Part shown: positions 23,401 to 26,038 of the stretch, piece after piece | Layout: each line of letters starts with the position of its first letter | How positions within the stretch are numbered: position 1 is the stretch's first letter | Source: Pseudomonadota bacterium | GTDB taxonomy: Bacteria; Pseudomonadota; Gammaproteobacteria; Burkholderiales; Burkholderiaceae_B | Length of the DNA: 26,038 nucleotides | Direction of reading: 5' to 3' | Assembly: GCA_023427945.1 (NCBI GenBank) | Contig: JAEYZR010000268.1 | Location: forward strand, 1-26,038 | The notes under the pieces: generated by a model | The model's database searches: none | Told to the model about the DNA's origin: nothing | What the model saw: only the letters and a program-made list of their open reading frames with translations | Position numbers and translations under genes: made by a program

Positions 23401-23835
23401 TCATTCACCATAGATTTCATTGGCGCGCTTGGTGAACGAATCGATGAAGCTCGTGGCAATGCGATTGAAGACCGGGCCCACGATGGCTTCGAGCGCCCGG
23501 TTTGAAAACGTGTATTCAAGTACGAACAGCACCTTGCATGCCGTTTCATCCAGCGGCTGGAAGGTCCACCGGCCCACCAGGGCAGAAAACGGCCCATCCA
23601 CCAGTTCCAGATCGATCTGCTCTGGATAGCGGTGCGTGTTGCGGGTCGTGAAAGTCTGGCGCAAGCCGGCAAAGCTGATCGTCACAGACGCCTGCATGCC
23701 ATGCTCGTCGCGGGATTGGACTTGGCTGCCGCCACACCAGGGCATGAACTCCGGGTATTTTTCGACGTCGGCGACTAGGTCGAACATCTGAGCGGCAGAG
23801 TGCGGAACAAGAACGGAACGCTGTACGGTGTGCAT
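23401..23835 (-). CDS. ratA: RatA/COQ10-type START-domain protein
   Basis: This encodes 144 residues, a complete SRPBCC/START fold. Family marks are HTVQRSVLVPHSAAQMFDLVADVEKYPEFMPWC, then RYPEQIDLELVDGPFSALVGRWTF and the C-terminal helix FNRIATSFIDSFTKRANEIYG. In E. coli RatA is reported to block 70S ribosome association. Related proteins bind ubiquinone and are needed for respiration, so the annotation as a toxin is not secure. ATG 23835 fits the family N-terminus. It is divergent from smpB, and rnfH follows on the same strand. This smpB-ratA-rnfH layout is widely conserved. Confidence 0.93.
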   Translation of the reverse strand: MHTVQRSVLVPHSAAQMFDLVADVEKYPEFMPWCGGSQVQSRDEHGMQASVTISFAGLRQTFTTRNTHRYPEQIDLELVDGPFSALVGRWTFQPLDETACKVLFVLEYTFSNRALEAIVGPVFNRIATSFIDSFTKRANEIYGE

Positions 23836-23919
23836 CGACGGTCGCAAATGGCTAGAATGGTTCGATTTTAACGGTTCTGCGCCAAGCCATCAGGCGGCGC
23901 CGTGCCTGCCGGAACTTCC

Positions 23920-24390
23920 ATGAGCATTATCGAGAATCGCAAAGCAACCCACGACTACTTTATCGAAGAGCGTTATGAAGCCGGTCTGGTTCTGCAGGGC
24001 TGGGAAGTAAAGGCCATTCGAGACTCGCGCGTACAGCTCAAGGAAAGCTACGTCATCGTGCGAGATGGCGAACTCTACATCCTGGGTATGCACGTCAGCC
24101 CTCTGGCCACGGCGTCTACCCACATCCACCCTGACGCCACCCGCACGCGCAAGCTCCTGCTCAAGGCCGAGGAGATCAGCAAACTGATCGGCAAGGTCGA
24201 GCAACGCGGCTACACCCTGGTGCCCCTGAACCTGCACTACAAGAACGGACGCATCAAGCTGGACTTCGCGCTGGGACGAGGCAAGAAACTGCACGACAAA
24301 CGCGACAGTTCACGTGAACGCGACTGGACCCGCGAAAAAGACCGTCTGATGAAGCACGACACCCGCTCGGTAAAGCGCGAGCCTGCATGA
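23920..24390 (+). CDS. smpB: SsrA-binding protein SmpB
   Basis: This encodes 156 residues. It binds tmRNA and delivers it to stalled ribosomes for trans-translation. The oligonucleotide-binding fold shows ENRKATHDYFIEERYEAGLVLQGWEVKAIR at the start, then LKESYVIVRDGELYILGMHVSP and LVPLNLHYKNGRIKLDFALGRGKKLHDKR. The C-terminal basic tail (REKDRLMKHDTRSVKR) becomes helical in the mRNA channel. ATG 23920 has CCGGAA just upstream; an earlier in-frame start at 23902 adds nothing conserved. No tmRNA gene was seen in the window. Bases 24391-24551 after it hold a 7-bp inverted repeat, CCGGCCC/GGGCCGG, but no gene. Confidence 0.96.
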   Translation: MSIIENRKATHDYFIEERYEAGLVLQGWEVKAIRDSRVQLKESYVIVRDGELYILGMHVSPLATASTHIHPDATRTRKLLLKAEEISKLIGKVEQRGYTLVPLNLHYKNGRIKLDFALGRGKKLHDKRDSSRERDWTREKDRLMKHDTRSVKREPA

Positions 24391-24551
24391 AAGGCCTGAA
24401 GCCTTGCACAGCCGGCCAGACAGAACGCGGGTCGAAGCAGGTTGTGGCCAGGCAAGGCTAGTCACGATACGATGAAAAGGCGATCAGTCGCCGGAGAACA
24501 CCCGGCCCGTCGTGCCTTGACATGGGCCGGATCGTGCGCGTCCTCAGATCA

Positions 24552-25481
24552 TCATTTTGGCGTGGTGCTCTTCACGATGGTCATGGCCGAGGCGATCATG
24601 GATCCCATGTCGGACATGTTCCCAGGCAGGATCAAGGTATTGCCTTCCTTGGCCAGGCGGGCGAACGCGTCCACGTAGTCTTGCGCGACCCGCAGGTTGA
24701 CCGCTTCCATGCCGCCCGGCTGGCGGACAGCGCCAGCGACCTGGATGATGGCCTGCGCAGTGGCTTCAGCGATGGCCGTGACTGCGGCGGCTTCACCTTG
24801 AGCCTGGTTGATCTGAGCCTGTTTCTCGCCTTCGGAGCGGGCAATCGCCGCTTCGCGTTCGCCGGTTGCAATGTTGATCTGCTCCTGGCGACGGCCTTCG
24901 GACGCTGCGATCAGCGCACGCTTCTCACGCTCGGCGGTGATCTGGGCCTGCATGGCACGCAGGATTTCGTTGGGTGGCGTGAGATCCTTGATCTCGTAGC
25001 GCAAGACCTTCACGCCCCAGTTCAATGCCGCCTCATCGAGCGATGCAACGATCGTGCTGTTGATGATTTCGCGTTCCTCGAACGTCCGATCGAGTTCCAT
25101 TTTCCCGATGACTGAACGCAGCGTGGTCTGCGCAAGTTGGGTAATGGCTGAAATATAGTTGGACGAACCGTAGGACGCGCGCATCGGATCGGTCACCTGG
25201 AAATACAGCACGCCATCGACCTGCAGTTGCGTGTTGTCGCGTGTGATGCAGACCTGACTGGGCACATCCAGCGGAATTTCCTTCAGCGAATGTTTGTAGG
25301 CGGTACGCTCAATGAAGGGGATGACGAAGCCAGCGCCCGGTGAGAGCACACGGTCAAATTTGCCGAGCCGTTCGACAACCCAGGCGTTCTGCTGAGGGAC
25401 GATCGCAATGGCTTTGATGACCACCAGCACGATCAGGGCCAGTACGATGATGAGGACGATGGTGGAAACGTCTAGATTCAT
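24552..25481 (-). CDS. qmcA: SPFH/band 7 membrane protein, QmcA/stomatin type
   Basis: This encodes 309 residues. One membrane segment lies at about 7-28, followed by the band 7 (SPFH) domain: VPQQNAWVVERLGKFDRVLSPG, then VCITRDNTQLQVDGVLYFQV and LRSVIGKMELDRTFEERE. A long charged coiled-coil follows (AEREKRALIAASEGRRQEQI, then GEREAAIARSEGEKQAQINQAQG). The C-terminus is AFARLAKEGNTLILPGNMSDMGS. Such proteins form large membrane rings or microdomains and can modulate FtsH-type proteolysis. The start overlaps the nfeD stop by four bases; a paired NfeD and QmcA is the usual arrangement. Confidence 0.93.
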   Translation of the reverse strand: MNLDVSTIVLIIVLALIVLVVIKAIAIVPQQNAWVVERLGKFDRVLSPGAGFVIPFIERTAYKHSLKEIPLDVPSQVCITRDNTQLQVDGVLYFQVTDPMRASYGSSNYISAITQLAQTTLRSVIGKMELDRTFEEREIINSTIVASLDEAALNWGVKVLRYEIKDLTPPNEILRAMQAQITAEREKRALIAASEGRRQEQINIATGEREAAIARSEGEKQAQINQAQGEAAAVTAIAEATAQAIIQVAGAVRQPGGMEAVNLRVAQDYVDAFARLAKEGNTLILPGNMSDMGSMIASAMTIVKSTTPK

Positions 25482-25909
25482 TCAGGTTTTCTCCGGATGG
25501 GAACGAGCGTGAGTTGCGAGCCGTTGATTTCGACGATTTCGTGCGCGCCGGTCAGCGCAGGATGCCCTGCCGCCAATACCGCTTGCCAACTGGCACCACG
25601 ATACGATACGCGGGCCCGGTGATCATCTGACCATGCCTGCACTTGCACGATCTGACCGATGTCCAGATTGACATCGGCATTGCGGGCGGCGTTCACCTCG
25701 CGTTTTTTGAGCACGCCTGTCAAACGCAAGACAGGCAGACCCGCCAGCACGACCAGGCCCGCAACCACCATCTGCCACTGGATGGCCAGGTCGGACATGG
25801 CGGCGAACCCGCCGGCTACCAGCCCTACGGCGACCAGGAGCAAGTAGAACGTGCCGGTCATGACCTCTCCGATGAGGGCCAGTGCCGATAATCCGAACCA
25901 TATCCACAT
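25478..25909 (-). CDS. NfeD-family membrane protein
   Basis: This encodes 143 residues, the short NfeD class. Hydrophobic segments span about 1-22, 24-42 and 46-62. The C-terminal 75 residues form the expected OB-fold domain (IGQIVQVQAWSDDHRARVSYRGASWQAVL ... VEINGSQLTLVPI). NfeD proteins are partners of SPFH proteins in the same operon, here qmcA. ATG 25909 is chosen because the family starts MWIWFGLSAL; GGAG lies 10 bases upstream. An earlier in-frame start at 26005 has no family support. Confidence 0.9.
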   Translation of the reverse strand: MWIWFGLSALALIGEVMTGTFYLLLVAVGLVAGGFAAMSDLAIQWQMVVAGLVVLAGLPVLRLTGVLKKREVNAARNADVNLDIGQIVQVQAWSDDHRARVSYRGASWQAVLAAGHPALTGAHEIVEINGSQLTLVPIRRKPE

Positions 25910-26004
25910 AATAGGGACACTCCACTCAAGAGGTCGATGCTCACATTGTACGGACTTTGCCGCCAGCCTAGCCCCGTGCGGGTCAGAGCGGGGCACGCCC
26001 TTCA

Positions 26005-26038
26005 AAAAAGCAGGGGCTGCGTCGTTACCGACGCAGCC
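26005..26038 (-). terminator. Terminator of a minus-strand gene beyond the window
   Basis: GGCTGCGTCG (26015-26024) and CGACGCAGCC (26029-26038) are exact complements around TTAC. Read on the minus strand, the stem is followed by CCTGC and then TTTTTT (26004-26009 on the plus strand are A). The stem probably extends beyond the window edge to include the CCTGC side. It would terminate a gene coming from the right before nfeD. Confidence 0.75.

Noticed and set aside
24391..24551. Search for a tmRNA (ssrA) gene next to smpB
   Set aside because: No alanine-tRNA-like ends or tag-coding stretch are present in this gap, only a short inverted repeat.
1..26038. CRISPR array or tandem satellite
   Set aside because: No regularly spaced direct repeats were seen; the only tandem repeat noted is the two-copy AGGCACCAAC before fadL.

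Overview
The window is a GC-rich bacterial chromosome segment, most likely from a betaproteobacterium of the Alcaligenaceae (Bordetella, Castellaniella or Pusillimonas-like). This rests on protein style and on gene order: mltG-tmk-holB-tatD, smpB divergent from ratA-rnfH, and an NfeD/QmcA pair. No 16S gene or other direct taxonomic marker is present.

Bases 1-2100 are a decayed accessory patch. It holds the 3' end of an elongator tRNA-Met(CAU), a perfect 11-bp hairpin, and the C-terminal relic of a tyrosine integrase pointing at the tRNA. It also holds an orphan small secreted protein with its own promoter, a heavily damaged IS3-family relic and a frameshifted small gene. Between the last two, at 1334-1361, lies a 28-bp sequence that matches the canonical dif site of E. 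coli at 24 of 28 positions, by recalled sequence, with an identical 6-bp centre. I read this as the chromosome-dimer resolution site, so the window would sit at the replication terminus. In the rest of the window I found five GGGNAGGG (KOPS-like) octamers, all on the minus strand and pointing toward the site, and none on the plus strand.

Bases 2100-10330 hold a fatty-acid beta-oxidation module on the plus strand. A PsrA-like TetR regulator, with a long palindromic operator over its promoter region, is translationally coupled to fadE (acyl-CoA dehydrogenase), a thiolase and a FadB/FadJ-type multifunctional enzyme. FadL, the outer-membrane long-chain fatty-acid porin, follows and ends at a strong terminator. 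A DoxX-like membrane protein comes next.

Bases 10450-14700 hold arsC (minus), a photolyase, a two-gene split lipoate-protein ligase (accessory domain gene then catalytic gene) and a DUF3298-type lipoprotein.

Bases 14700-20723 are on the minus strand. The mltG-tmk-holB-tatD operon (cell wall and replication) is followed by an exported ankyrin protein and by glutamate dehydrogenase, whose promoter overlaps an unusual long inverted repeat.

Bases 20800-26038 hold ygfZ (plus), a ratA-rnfH-(3-hydroxyisobutyryl-CoA hydrolase-like) cluster (minus), smpB (plus) and an nfeD-qmcA membrane pair (minus). The window ends in a terminator for a minus-strand gene beyond the edge. I saw no CRISPR array, rRNA, intact insertion sequence or intact prophage.
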